Source: Paramecium pentaurelia
Lineage: Eukaryota > Ciliophora > Oligohymenophorea > Peniculida > Parameciidae
Direction of reading: 5' to 3'
NCBI GenBank assembly: GCA_905183005.1
Contig: CAJJDO010000102.1
Coordinates: 136,098 to 200,097, forward strand
Length of the DNA: 64,000 nucleotides
Notes under the pieces: model-generated
Told to the model about the DNA's origin: nothing
The model's database searches: none
The model's input: only the letters and a program-made list of their open reading frames with translations
In this document: piece by piece, positions 12,429 to 24,925 of the stretch
Layout: every line of letters begins with the position of its first letter
Numbering within the stretch: the first letter of the stretch is position 1
Made by a program: the position numbers and the translations under genes

Positions 12429-15250
12429 ATGAGGATGGATTAAAGAAACAAAAATTTAGAATTATCTTATGACATAAATTTTTAAGATAATAGAGAAGTT
12501 AAAAGTGATTCAATTTTGATAAATTTTATTAATAAAATACTTTGTTTTTATTATTAAATGAATTAAACTTTACAATATGTAGAAAGTTCTCAAAGTGATG
12601 TGTATAATGAATCAGAATTTGATGAACATTAAAGAGGGATAAATCTAGCAATTTTGAATTAAAAGACTTTAGAAGATAAAATTCAATTTTCAAATTTAAA
12701 CATCAATTAACCTCTTGACTTGAAAGCACCAGCTGAAACAGTATTGAAATAATAAAATATTATAGATATAAGAATATTTATTTACAGATGAGAAATTAGA
12801 AGCACAAGGGAAAGGATTAAGTAATACTTATATATCATTTAATAAATATTTGAACCTAAAACTACTCGATTTAACAAGATGTAAATTAAATTAAATTCCA
12901 GAAGATATTAAGTAAATCTATTATAATACTTGTAGATAAATGGTGAATCTTTAAAAATTATATATGGGCTCAAATTTATTAACTTATGTTCCAAATTTTT
13001 TAGAGTCATTAAAGTTTTTAGAGATATTGGATTTATCATAAAATTAATTACATAGTTTAAATTTCCATATTAAGAGTTTAAGATAATTGAATATTTCAAG
13101 CAATAATTTCGATCAACCATATATATATCCATTAGAAGTTTTGTGTATCTAAATGAATCCAATCTCTTAATTACCAAAGAATTTTGATAGGGCAATAAAA
13201 AATATGAATCAATTAGAATTTGATTGGTTTAAATACTGTAAACCTCCTTTACCTTTGAAATTGAACTTTGTTAAATATTCTTCAATTTAATAAAAAATAA
13301 TGAATGCATTGAAACATAATAAATTAAATTTTTTAGATTTTGTGAAATTATTAAGTGTTAATGAATAAAACTTTTCTGGTACTGATTATAAAGAAAGAAA
13401 TCTATTTTGTTAAGCAGGATTAAATGATGATATTGGTGCATTGTATGGATTATATTAAATTATACCATAAGATATTAATAAAACAGATTTTGATAACAAC
13501 ACTCCTTTAACAGTATGTTATTTAGATGGGAAATTAAGGTTAAGTATTTATAATAAAAAAGATCAGTAAGCATCCTCAAATCATTTGGAGCAAGTTTTTC
13601 AATAAATGCTATTCATCAAATAAGTTAAAGAGCTGATATTTAAAATTTGAGATTCATTTTAGCATCTCATAATAATCAAGTTTGCAATTTATATATAATT
13701 ATTTTAGGAAGCTTTGTTAATGCATAGAAATATGGATGGAAATACTCCATTACATTAATTAATGATGAATTTTGATAAACATGAAAATAGTACTGAATTT
13801 GCTAATATTATTCTTTAATATGGAGCTGAACCTAATGTTGAGAATTATGAAGGCAGTACTCCTTTAGATGTTGCTATTAAAAAATAATAAATAAAAGCTA
13901 TTAAATTTGGATATGAATACAATCAAATTAAAAGACATAATATTAAAAAAGGATAATTGTTTGATTTTAATCACATTTCTAGTAATAATGGTTAAAGTTT
14001 GTGTCATACTGCTATGAGTATAGGAAATTTAGAAATAATTGAATTTTTATTAGCCATTAATTCTGATTTCTTTGCTATTAATAAATTTAATAAATTACCA
14101 AAATATTTTGCAACATAAAGTTTAGTGTTTATTAAAAATACTAGAAAAATTGAAAAGAGATATATTTATACAAATATTTTAAGAGAGAAATCCTTATTGG
14201 AATAACAAGAAAAGTATATAAGATATAGATATTAGAAATGTATATCAAATGAAAAATCAAATTGAAAAAAATATGGTATAGAGACATTAGAACATGGTTT
14301 AAAAGCATATAGATTAAGAAGAAATTGAAGATATTGATGATATGGAAAGTTATAATGAAAATAGTCTTTAGGTTGGTAGTGAGTGTTCTGTTAGAGAGAC
14401 TGTTGCTGAATCAGCTCCTATATTCTAAAAATCTAATTGTTTTAATGAAAGTAGCTAAACCATTAAAAGAAATGTTGAATTAATTAATGAAATAGATTTC
14501 TAAGATGAATTACCAGATATATTAAAATTATTAAGAAGTGGAAATTTAGAAATAACTATTTAAAAACTGAAAAACATTTTATAAAATGAATTATTACCTG
14601 TATCTGAAAGAATTAAATATAAAAATTAAGTTAACTTTTTAAAATTTAAATTTAAACAAAAAAAAGTTGAATTAAAAACATAAATTACTAATAATGTACT
14701 TTTAATTTTAAATGAATATTAATTTTAAAATTTTAAAACTGAATTGAGAAGTATCATAAAAATTATTATATTTTTAGATAAATATTTAAAGGAGTTGTAA
14801 TTATTTATAGCAGATTAAAATAAATAAGAAATAAGTAAAGCTCTACAAATTATTTTAAGATAAAAAATGATATGTTCTTCATATAATCTAAATAGAGATT
14901 TAAAAATTAACAATATTTCATAAATAAATGATTTAAGACTGAAACTTAGTAGCAATTTAATATATGATATAAATAATTATGCTTCACCTTTATTTTAATC
15001 ATAAAATCAACTATTTAATTGGTTGTATTAATGTAATTCAAAAACAGAAAAGATTCTAGAATAAACTAATTATTTCAATTTATAAAATTATGAATATCTA
15101 TAGTTAATGAAATTTAAGAGAAGAAAGATATTTTCAGATATGATTGATGATCTTAATATAGAAAAAGACATGCTTGAAAATCATTCTTTGCCTCCTAACT
15201 AAATAATGAGTAATAATAATCTATTTTGTAACAGTAAAAGATTTATTTGA
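12429..15250 (+). CDS. Leucine-rich-repeat and ankyrin-repeat protein
   Basis: 906 aa from ATG 12429, with introns at 12741-12765, 13513-13538, 13680-13707 and 14214-14235 (25, 26, 28, 22 nt). After an acidic N-terminus come leucine-rich repeats (LKLLDLTRCKLNQIPEDI, KFLEILDLSQNQL). Ankyrin repeats follow (DFDNNTPL, MDGNTPLHQL, EGSTPLDVAI, SSNNGQSLCHTAMS), then a long Lys/Gln/Asn-rich helical tail. LRR and ankyrin units bind other proteins, so an intracellular scaffold is likely; no catalytic domain is seen. The start is uncertain because the frame continues upstream with TGA interruptions. Confidence 0.8.
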
Positions 15251-15511
15251 TGTTATTATTTTTATGGATTAATAAATTATAATTAATAAGAAAAATGATG
15301 AAATCTTTATATTAATGTAAAAATATTAAGATATATAATAATTAGCTTAGTATTATTATTCTAATTGATTGAGTATAATAAATTAATAAATTATTATGAA
15401 ATATTTGTATTAAGAAAATTAAGATTTTAATAAATTTAGATATGTATTTATTAAGTCTTATAATTTTTGTGAATAATTCTTTAATTACTATATATTATAA
15501 TTTAAATATAA

Positions 15512-15697
15512 ATGGCAAGAAAGAAAATAAAGAAATAGAAAAGTAAATGTCCTCGTAGTTAAATGAACAAAAAAGAATATGATGACTTTTTAGATGAGAC
15601 AAATGAATATTATAAATTACTTTAGACTATACACCCAGGAATGGTATAGGAAGAGAAAAAATTAATTATGCATCAAATTAAAGAAGACTCAGATTGA
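15512..15697 (+). CDS. 61-residue basic hypothetical protein
   Basis: ATG 15512 to TGA 15695, no intron. It starts MARKKIKKQKSKCPRSQMNK and continues with an acidic and aromatic patch (YDDFLDETNEYYKLLQ) and HPGMVQEEKKL. It is short, so coding status rests on strongly non-random composition and a clean start after an AT-rich leader. No family recognised. Confidence 0.5.
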
Positions 15698-15837
15698 TAT
15701 ATGAATTATGAAATAAGATTAAATTGTTAATAATTCTGTATCTTTATAAATAATGAGTTGTGTTATTTTATAAAATAAATATATAAATTAGAAGTAAAAC
15801 TCTCTTGATTATTTTTGGTAATTGTATAATTATAAAT

Positions 15838-17197
15838 ATGATAAAGAAATTCAAGAAGCTATTTTAGGGTTAATCAGAGTTCTAAAGCTTTTTAACAAAA
15901 TCTAGTTTAGCAAAAGATAACTTTGTTTATAAATAAGAAGATGTGGAAATTCTAATTCCATTTCTAACTGATGAATAAAATATTACAGATTTTTTCAAGG
16001 TTTATTAAGAGGAAGATTTACAACCTTATACAGTAAAGATGAAAATGTTAATCACAATCCACTAGATATTAAATATAAGTGAGGAGTTTGCATAACAATT
16101 TTCAAGGATTAATTTTACATATTTCGAAAAGTAATATAGATAGTAAAGTAGACCTACATCTAAACCAGAAACCTTTGTTTTCAAATAAATAACAAATGAA
16201 GTTTGGTTACTTGATAATCTATAAATTCCATTTCTATAATATCTTTAGAAGTTAGCATTAAATGTGTAAGAAATAAAGGCATATCGAAATAATCATCCTC
16301 GAAAATAAATATTGTAAACTAAGTATAAGTGAATAATTTATAGAAGTTTGGTTGTTGAATGTTTTAAATTAGAAAATTTAGTAAATCATGGATTATCACT
16401 TGTTCCTTAATTAAAAACTGCATTATCTAATTTTCCTCATGACTTTCTTCTCAAAAAATTAGCTTGCAATCTTTACTGTGAATTAAGACAATTTCAAAGA
16501 TAATTAATTAATTCATTATCAGCACTATTAGATACAAACTCTAGGGCTTCCAATATAGAAATATATGAGTTCTTTAGAGAAGTAGAGAATTTAAATATAT
16601 TTTAAGGTTTAAATAATTGAAAAGAAAACAATGTCTTTTTATATGTTACATAAATTATTTGATCCAGCCAGGAAATTGATGCCACCTTTACAATTAAAAA
16701 TAGATATTAAGAGTGCCAAACATCTCGAACAATAAGCTTTACATGAATTATAAAGGATAAATCAATAGAGATAACTTAGAAGTCAAAGGAATTCTAGATC
16801 AAATAGTACTGATAATCAATAGAGAACATCTTAAGGATTTATTAGTTAAAGAGAAAGAAGATTTATGATGTATAGCAGAGCAAAGAAATAAGAAACAATA
16901 TAAGAAGATATAGAAATGCCTACAGAAGAATAATAATCAGATTAGAAGAAGAATAAATAGAATATTTAGATAGTTTAAGATGATTTAAATAATTTTGATG
17001 AATAAATTCATGAAAATGAATATAAAGATTCAAAAGAATAGGATATTTGTAATAATAATAATAGTTAAGTGGAATAAGATGAGAATATTAAAGGGAGTGA
17101 GATAAATGAAAGATCTAGTTAAAAAGAGACTAATGATATAGGTAAAAATCAAGAAAGTACTAGTCAAGCAGATTAAGATGAAAATTAAGATATTTGA
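15838..17197 (+). CDS. ANTH/ENTH-like (AP180-type) adaptor candidate
   Basis: 437 aa; introns at 16323-16343 (21 nt) and 16582-16606 (25 nt). The second intron joins two ORFs into one protein. The N-terminal 280 residues are helical. The stretch YTVKMKMLITIHQILN followed by EEFAQQFSRINFTYFEKQ resembles the helices of an ANTH domain, where the small chain (K-x-L-I-x-I-H) is typical of clathrin assembly proteins that bind phosphoinositides. The last 150 residues are low-complexity, Gln/Asn/Glu-rich and charged, like the disordered tails of such adaptors. The assignment is by eye; an unrelated helical protein is the alternative. Confidence 0.65.
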
Positions 17198-17235
17198 TAT
17201 ATAATCTTATTACTAAAAATAAATATTAGTAAAAT

Positions 17236-19613
17236 TCAAGATAATGATTAAAAATATTTCGATATTAATAGTTATAGGTTATTGTAAGCAATTGGTTTAG
17301 GAATTATTTCTTTCATTCCACATTTTCTAGCCTATTCAACATTAGCTTCTCCTGTATATGCAGAACACATTACTATGACTGATTGGCAATTTGATTACTT
17401 CAAAATTTCTACTATCTATGAATCACATAATGGTTACTTCTGCTGAAGTTTAAAATCCATTTTTGCCAGGCATTTCAATATCCATAAATATTATTCTATA
17501 TGTTTTACAACATTCCTTATTTTTTAATCTAAGAATAACTTTTTCTATAGCTTATGTTCCATCATAAGCACTTTCTGATTTTATTCCAAAATTAGTCAAA
17601 ATGGCAATCATTGCAATATGATTAAATGGTATATCATCAACAATCAATATTTATGGACATTCACATTTTTAAACAGTATGTTTACTTCCAAATCTCATTA
17701 TTGATTCTTATTCAGTGATATCTTCATTTACTTTTATAATTTAATCTTCAACAAAAAAATTAATTGATGTATAATTATCCTTTTAACTTTTAATTACTAA
17801 ATCTCCATTTTAACATAGATATTTTACAATACCTCTACTAACTTTTAATCCTAGTCCTAATTTATTTGAATTTGATGTAGTTTCTGCAAATTTTATACTA
17901 GCATTCATATTTTTTTATGATTCAAAAATATTAGCTAAAGTAATATTAGAGATCCCTTTACCATTATCCCATACAGTAAATTAATACATATTATCTCTCT
18001 TTTTTAAATTGATTACTATTCTACCTCCTTAAGATGTGAATTTAATAGAATTATTAATTAAATTAATTAACACCTAAGTAATTCTATCCTTATCACTTCT
18101 TATAGATATTAAACAATCATTTTCAATAATCAATTCAATTTATTTCTATTTACATTCTTATTCAAAAAAATCTTTTAATGTTTAAAATACTTCACCAACT
18201 CTAAATTCAGTAATATTTATTTAAAAATCTTGACATTCTAATTGAGCATAATCAAGAATATCATTTATTTAATATAATAATCGTTGACTTGATACTATAG
18301 AAGGATTTAAATATTCATTATTAATATCATCATTTTTCAATTTATTTTTGAGTGCTTATAATAAAGTTAAAGTACAATTAAGAGGAGTTCTTAATTCATG
18401 ACTAAATGAGTTTAATAATGCTTATTAAAATTTAAATCTATTTGTTAATAATTTAAGTTATTCCTTATTAGTGATATTTTCAACAATAAATAAAAATAAA
18501 GGAGTATTTTAATATGATGTCATTTTAATATCATATATTTTAATTTAAAGATGTCTTTATTTAATTTATGTTTCTTGTAATATTTAGTATTTTACTATAC
18601 TACTACATTCAGAAGTTATTGTCATATTCTCATTCAAATTTTATAACTTAAAATCATTAAGAATAGATTATAAAAAAGGATAAGTAATTGAATCACCTTT
18701 TTGCAAACCAAAATTATGTTATTCTTTATCAGACATCCAAAATTATTTTTTTAATGAAGTTGCTAAAGAACTAGTATAATAAGACTGTACATCCATTCTT
18801 TATTTAATTTATTTTAATGGAATTGGTTTCTTTTTCTCTTTTTAAGGACTTCTATTTTTTTGAGCACTAAATTAAATTAAACATTTACATTTTAAATAAT
18901 CCATCTAAAGCTTATGGAATTAAAAATGAATCTGTTATATTCAAATAATGTAAGATTTTTGAATTATGTCTAATGATCTTATAAAATTCATCTAAAATAA
19001 CTAATCCCTCTGGAATACAATCAAAAAAATCTTCAGCAAGATTGACTTTAGTAGTAGGCTACTCTTCTTGTCTTTCTGTATGTTATGCTTATGGTGTTGA
19101 TAGAGTGTGGAATTGGACTTATGAATTTAACTCTTCCTTTTTTTGATATTTCTTTCGTCTTAGCAAATGTAATAAATAATGATTGAATGGTTGCCATAAT
19201 AAAATAAGGATGAACTCCCAAATTACAATATCATTAAATTTTTGTACCAAGGATCTTGTAACAGCATAAATCAATACACTATGACTTAAATAATGAAAGC
19301 ATTCCTTTTATTTATAGAGATATTATTAGAGTGAAATGAGGTATACGATTGCGCTAAAGGATGAATATTGATGATTTTCATAAAATGAAATTTCAAAATG
19401 CAATACTACAATGATCTATATGATCATTAATAACAAAAGTCTTTGATTTGTAAGATGGTAATTCACAAAGTAGCTTATCAAAATAAAAATAGCTGCACAT
19501 GAATTTAATGTCATTGTTATTATATCTTTAGACTCTAATTAACCCTCTTATATGATATTAATTATGTTCCTTAACATTAATTATCCTAACAATATAGAGA
19601 TGCTTAAATTCAT
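17236..19613 (-). CDS. Hybrid sensor histidine kinase with receiver domain
   Basis: 777 aa from ATG 19613; introns at 18867-18888 and 17416-17437 (22 nt each). The N-terminal 230 residues hold about six hydrophobic helices (for example CAAIFILISYFVNYHL and FNDIVIWEFILILLW). A PAS-like segment follows (CIPEGLVILDEFYKIIRHNS). The dimerisation box FSHELRTPLN has the phospho-accepting His near residue 398. The ATPase has an N box (INLINNSIKFTSQGG), WDNGKGIS and LGLGLKVSRGIV. The receiver has IVDD, FMDIEMPGKNG with the phospho-Asp near residue 704, MCSAYTG and IPKPI. All key residues are present. The frame also continues upstream to an ATG at 19772, only 4 bp from the divergent gene. Confidence 0.9.
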
Positions 19614-19776
19614 TTCTAATATATTTAAAATGAAATAATTATCTAGATCTTCATAACAACACAAACCAAAATAAAAGAGTGAACCTTCTCTCTTACCTAA
19701 TATTGATATTCTTAAAGAAAATGTAAAGTCTAGTTTTGCTTTAGGGCATTTGAGAGGTCTCTTAACATACAAATAA

Positions 19777-20391
19777 ATGCGTGAAATTCCTAAAACAGAA
19801 ATCTAAGTAAAACGTGATTAAACATTTGGTGTGGCTAATAAATAATCTAAGAATAAAAGATTGACTTTTCTTAAATTTGGATTTAGAACTCATGAAAAGA
19901 AAAATAATTACTATTTACAACCTTTAATTAAAAAAGTTAGAGATGTATTTGGTGATGCTGCAAATGATGGTTCAATGGGAGTAGTAGATCTATGGAGTGA
20001 TCGTAATGTCAATCGTTTAATGGATGCCATTTAAATGACAAGAGATAACTTAATTGTTCGTAAATTAGGTAAAGAATTAAATGAAGCTGATCGTTTCATT
20101 CTTAATCGTATTGAAGAAAAGAAAATTAGAGATAGAGTATTTATGGAATCACTCAAATTATAATTTTAAGAAACTGATACATTCTCATTAAAATTTCAAC
20201 TGTCTGAAAAAGACAAGAAAATTGTACAAAGAGTCGCATAACCTACTGTCTCAAGTAATTTAAGACATACTAATCCTAATGAAAATATTTAGAATATAGT
20301 TGAGAACATAGATTAGTTACATCAAGAGAACCTGGAGATATATACTAATCTATATAAATAAATTAAACAGATCTAAAAAAACATTAAATGA
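19777..20391 (+). CDS. Conserved-looking hypothetical protein, basic and helical
   Basis: 204 aa, no intron. It starts MREIPKTEIQVKRDQTFG and has a central region (DGSMGVVDLWSDRNVNRL, RKLGKELNEADRFIL) followed by a Gln/Asn-rich coiled-coil-like tail. No signal peptide or membrane segment. I do not recognise the family. It lies head-to-head with the histidine kinase gene, with 163 bp between the chosen starts, so they may share a bidirectional promoter. Confidence 0.7.
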
Positions 20392-20509
20392 TTTAATTTA
20401 TTCTTTATATGTTCTTCTAATCTTGAGAATTTATTTATTTTTTATAGATTATTCTAATATATAAATCTTAAAATTGTTATAATCAATATTAATAGTAATA
20501 GATTTATTT

Positions 20510-22221
20510 TCAATAATCAAAAGACTTGATTAAACAAGGCTAAACTATTTATTTTCTTATTTGATAATCTGTTAATTTAATAGAGTATTCAAAATCCATT
20601 TATTTATTTAAATGACATTTTGATCTTATTTTATTTAATGGATACTAAAATTTCTATATAATCTAACATTAATCACATTTCTTAAAATTTTATTTACTTA
20701 TTCTGTGATAGATTTATTTGTATGCCAACTTTAAACCTAATAAAATATTATCTAAAATTAATAATATAAATACTGCTTGCATAACCATCAATATAAAAAT
20801 TATATAAGTAAAATTCTTTTTATCGGAAAAGTAGTCTATGAGAGTTAGATCTAAGATAAGCTCTAGAATGCTTAATTAAATCATTTAGTGGAAGGAAGAT
20901 TATTTAAACACAGATTAATTGAATCATCACAATAGATAAAGCTATTGATATCAATATTAGGATATTAAAATATTACTCTCTATTGATTTCTTATATAATT
21001 TCTTATTAATCAATCAATTATTAAATTTCATCAGTCAAATTAAAGAATCTAACCAAATTATAAAATAATAATTTACAATATGAATATAAAATTTGGTTTT
21101 GTTAAGTTTTATACTTAGAAGAAAACATCCTATTTCAATAATGAATTATGAAGACACAATATATCATTAAGATTTGAAAAATATTGACAATTTGATTAAA
21201 AGGAATTATTTTAGATAAAGTTAACTATTTAATACCAATCTTCCTTATTGAAACCAGTTACATTTTATTCATAAAAATACCCAAGTTCAGTTGAATTTGC
21301 TATTAATTGATTCTCCATTGTACTAATTACTAATAATCCATCTACATTTACAATCATCACATTTAATCTGGGATGTTTGTAATATTTACCAAGTAATTGT
21401 TAATCTGAAGCCAATACAGCTATTAATTTATGATTTTCATCTTTTAAACTACAAGTAGTAGTTATTGCCATTACAGGATATTCAGCAAAAAATTGATACA
21501 TATCAGATTAGAAACAACTTTGATTAGGATTTAAATCATAATTCTCTAAATGTTAGATATACCATGTTCTTTAAGAGGGATGATAATTCTATATTCTATT
21601 CCATTAAGGCCACCAAGCTGTAAATTCTCTGTCAATCTTACTAAAATAAATATTATCTGGTAAAAATAATTGAGTAGGATCCAACTACATTATGCATTCA
21701 TTCAAAAGGGATACAAATTTATAATCCCTCTAAAAGTATTCATATTCAGGTAAATTCTTATATTCCTTGAATTCTATATCATATATATTGACACAATAGC
21801 CTTCATAGTTATATTTGAATTAATCTTCATCTTCAAATTAAGCATGACAAATATCTGGATTTTGATTTATAGTAAAATTATAATGTTAGCCAAGAAGATA
21901 CATTTTTTATAAGCTATTCAACGTTCTCTCAGCTAAATAATAAACAATAATAATACTTCTATTCATCATACTTTTTAATTAAGCCACTTAAGAATTCATA
22001 ATAGAATTTAAACTTCTATTATTCTGATTTATGAATGCTATCATAGCAGATTCTTCAAAATAATGATAGACTAGATTTGTGTTGATTTGGTAAACTCCCA
22101 GAATTAGTGGGACTATTAATGCAATTATGAATATATTCAGGAGAAGGATGAGAGTGCATATACGAAATCTACTTAGATATTTCTACAATGGTAATTTTTT
22201 ATGTTAAGTATTTTTTAGCAT
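20510..22221 (-). CDS. Two-helix receptor-like protein with Cache-like ectodomain
   Basis: 553 aa; introns at 21130-21157 (28 nt) and 20752-20773 (22 nt). A short cytoplasmic start is followed by one hydrophobic helix (LILLLNIFIIALIVPLILGV). A large extracellular region contains four-Cys pieces, WWPQWN and the pattern PVMAITTTCSLKDENHKLIA...VLASDQQL, typical of Cache (PDC) sensor folds. A second helix (YFNILILISIALSIVMIQL) leads to a cytoplasmic tail of about 110 residues with no kinase or cyclase domain. I infer a small-molecule sensor, downstream partner unknown. It sits next to the hybrid histidine kinase on the same strand. Confidence 0.75.
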
Positions 22222-22403
22222 AATTAATAAATATATTGACTATTAATACTTATCGAAATAATAATAAAATAGAATTATATTCTTAAATAGAAGTATGGAT
22301 ATTCTGAGTTTCTAAAAATAAATTGTATTGCAAATTTCATAAACATTAAGTTAAGATTGTCAAATGAGTAAATTAATAAAATTATTATTATTGCATTTTA
22401 TTT

Positions 22404-23280
22404 ATGGAGGAATATATTCAAGGGTTTGTTAGTACATCCATAATAAAAACACTCTTAGCTCCATTAGAAAGATATAAATTAATCAGACAGACTTAAGATA
22501 TTCTTACTTTGAGTTCCAAAGAGAAGATGACTAATTTTTATTAATTTCTTAAGAAAACAATTTCAAATGAGGGACCAAAAGGATTATTTAGATCAAATTT
22601 AACAGCAATTTACATGTGGTTACCTTAAGTATATGCATAATATGTTTTCTATCAAAATATCAAATAAGTCACTTATGACAAAGATGTATATAAATAAATT
22701 GAATTTCAAGCTTTTATCAATGGGACTTAGTGCAACACTTTGTGGTATTACTACTTCTATATTCTCATATCCTTTTGATACAATAAGAGTGAGATAAGCA
22801 ACTGAAATTTAAATTCCTGGATAGAAAAGAATGTATGTAGGTTTTGAAGAGACTAGATTTAATATTAAAATAGAAAGTGGATTTTTCAAGGGATTATATT
22901 CAGGATTTACAGTTGGATGTGTATAGACATTGTTATTTGCTTATGGTATAGTGGGATTGAATTAACTTTTAGAGGGAATTACACCTTATAATTAATAATT
23001 AGCTTATTTGGGATCATATGCATTAATATATCCAATTGATAGTGTGAGACGTCGTTTATAGGTGAAATCAATTTTGTTTTAGTAAGAAGCATCAAAAAAA
23101 TAGAATTTATGGGAGAAATTGAAATTTAATATGAAAGAATGGAATTTCAGTTGGGGTTATGGGGGATTCTTAGCCCATAATCTGAGAGGAATAGCAATGT
23201 TATTAATATTGGAATAAGTAAACTTCGAATAACTTTATAAGGAAACTTAAAATCAATTGAATCAAGCTTTAAAATATTGA
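22404..23280 (+). CDS. Mitochondrial carrier family (SLC25-type) protein
   Basis: 283 aa, one 25-nt intron at 22686-22710. Three carrier signatures are visible: APLERYKLIRQ, YPFDTIRVRQ and YPIDSVRRRLQ, one per repeat of about 95 residues, as in solute carriers of the inner mitochondrial membrane. GLFRSNLTAIYMWLPQVYAQ resembles the ADP/ATP carrier, but the C-terminal RRRMMM-type signature is absent (RRRLQ), so the substrate is not assigned. Length fits the family. ATG 22404 is the first in this frame; the tighter upstream ATG at about 22363 lies in another frame. Confidence 0.85.
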
Positions 23281-23346
23281 GTATTATTATAATTTTATGT
23301 AAAATATCATAATATATATATGTATTTAAGGGGACAAATAATTTGA

Positions 23347-24789
23347 TCAACCATAATGGTCAATGATCTTTTTAATTTGCATGTAGAGATTGTATGGCAC
23401 AAACACACAACCAAGTACAATCAATGCCCAAATCCAGAAAGGATGTTAGAATTTGGAAATATATGGATTATCTGAGTATTTGACATTATGCTTTTTACGA
23501 CCTTGTAATACTAAAGCAGCTGGAATGGTCAATAAAATAAATACTCCACATACTCCTCCTGTTAGACCAACTATAATTTCAATGTCATCTTTAAGCACTT
23601 AGTTTATATTAAAGTGAGTTACCAATGGCAAGTAATGCACAAGGTACAACAATAAGTAAAGTGAATATAGCACTTGGTAAAGTAATTTTTAGATTATCTT
23701 TAGGGACTAAATGAGGAACAACTAATTTCATCAGATTTTTTCTAATTGTAATAGTTAATACAGGTAGTGCTGCTATATTTAAAAACATATAAAAGCTTAT
23801 AATATAATAAGCCCATTTCAAACTACCCTAATTAAATAGTTAATTATAAAAGCTGGCTGCTGCAAGGTCTTTAAATGGAAATGCCAATATTGCAGTCAAA
23901 CATACAAATAGAAAAGTGAATAAACCAAATATAAAGCTGATAAAGATTATCTTTCTAATAGCTGAAGATGGTCTAACTGGTCTTAACATACCAGGTGATG
24001 AATGATGCATCAAAAATGCAAAAATTGCAGTTGAAATCATTTATGGTAATGCATCAATATTGAACCATTGCATCTCTTAAATTTCTTTTGAAGTGCTCAT
24101 TTATTGGATAGATCCTATAAGCATGGAAAGAATTGTTAAATAACGAGCTAAGGCAACAATTGTTTAGACTATTTAAATGCTAGCAACATCTTTGAACGAA
24201 AGTATTCCACAAAGTACAAAAAATGTGACTATCCAAAACCAATATTATTCAACAAGGGTGATACCTTTAAAAACTGAACTATTGTGAATATTAATATATA
24301 GATGATTACGATAAGGAATTTCCAACCATCACTCCTTTTGCTACTACTGCTCCATATAAATAGATCACAATAATCGATACTGTAAAGTATTCAGCCCATT
24401 TTCCATAAAACAATTTAGCCATAGATCCATATTCAAATTGACTTTACAAAGCATATTTCGATTCCATTGGCTAAGATGACGATATTTCTTCTGTCGAATC
24501 AGAAACGGTATGAGTTGCCTAAATATTCAATCTACTCATCAAATCGGTCTCTTTATCAATTTGATCAGCTAAATAGAGAGCCTAGTCTAAATACAGATTA
24601 TTCAGCTACCTCCACAATGAAATCGCATGCTATTATACTGATGAGACAACAAATTGTAAGCGATATGGAGGCATAACCATAACCCACTTTTGCAGAGCTC
24701 ATTGGCAATAAGATAGGTCCAGAAGCCATTAAAACATTTATAAAGGTATTAAAAGCAGGGAAAGGTTTAATAAAGTTTTATTATTTCAT
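23347..24789 (-). CDS. Amino acid permease (SLC38/AVT-like, AAAP family)
   Basis: 452 aa; introns at 24582-24609, 24279-24309 and 23598-23622 (28, 31, 25 nt). It starts MKQQNFIKPFPAFNTFINVL and then shows the family-typical first helix with SGPILLPMSSAKVGYG. About eleven hydrophobic helices follow, including ISTAIFAFLMHHSSPGML and LLTIPAALVLQGRKKHN. A hydrophilic loop after helix 2 (HTVSDSTEEISSSQP) is typical of SLC38 members. It should move amino acids, probably with H+ or Na+, at the plasma or an internal membrane; substrate cannot be read from sequence. Confidence 0.85.
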
Positions 24790-24925
24790 AAATTAAATAT
24801 TTATTTAAATATGAATTATATTATGAATTAAATTTATGAGCTTATTGTTTTATACATATACTAACTCTTGATAAGAGACTATGTAATTATTTTAATATTA
24901 TATATATTGTATATGAGGATATTTT

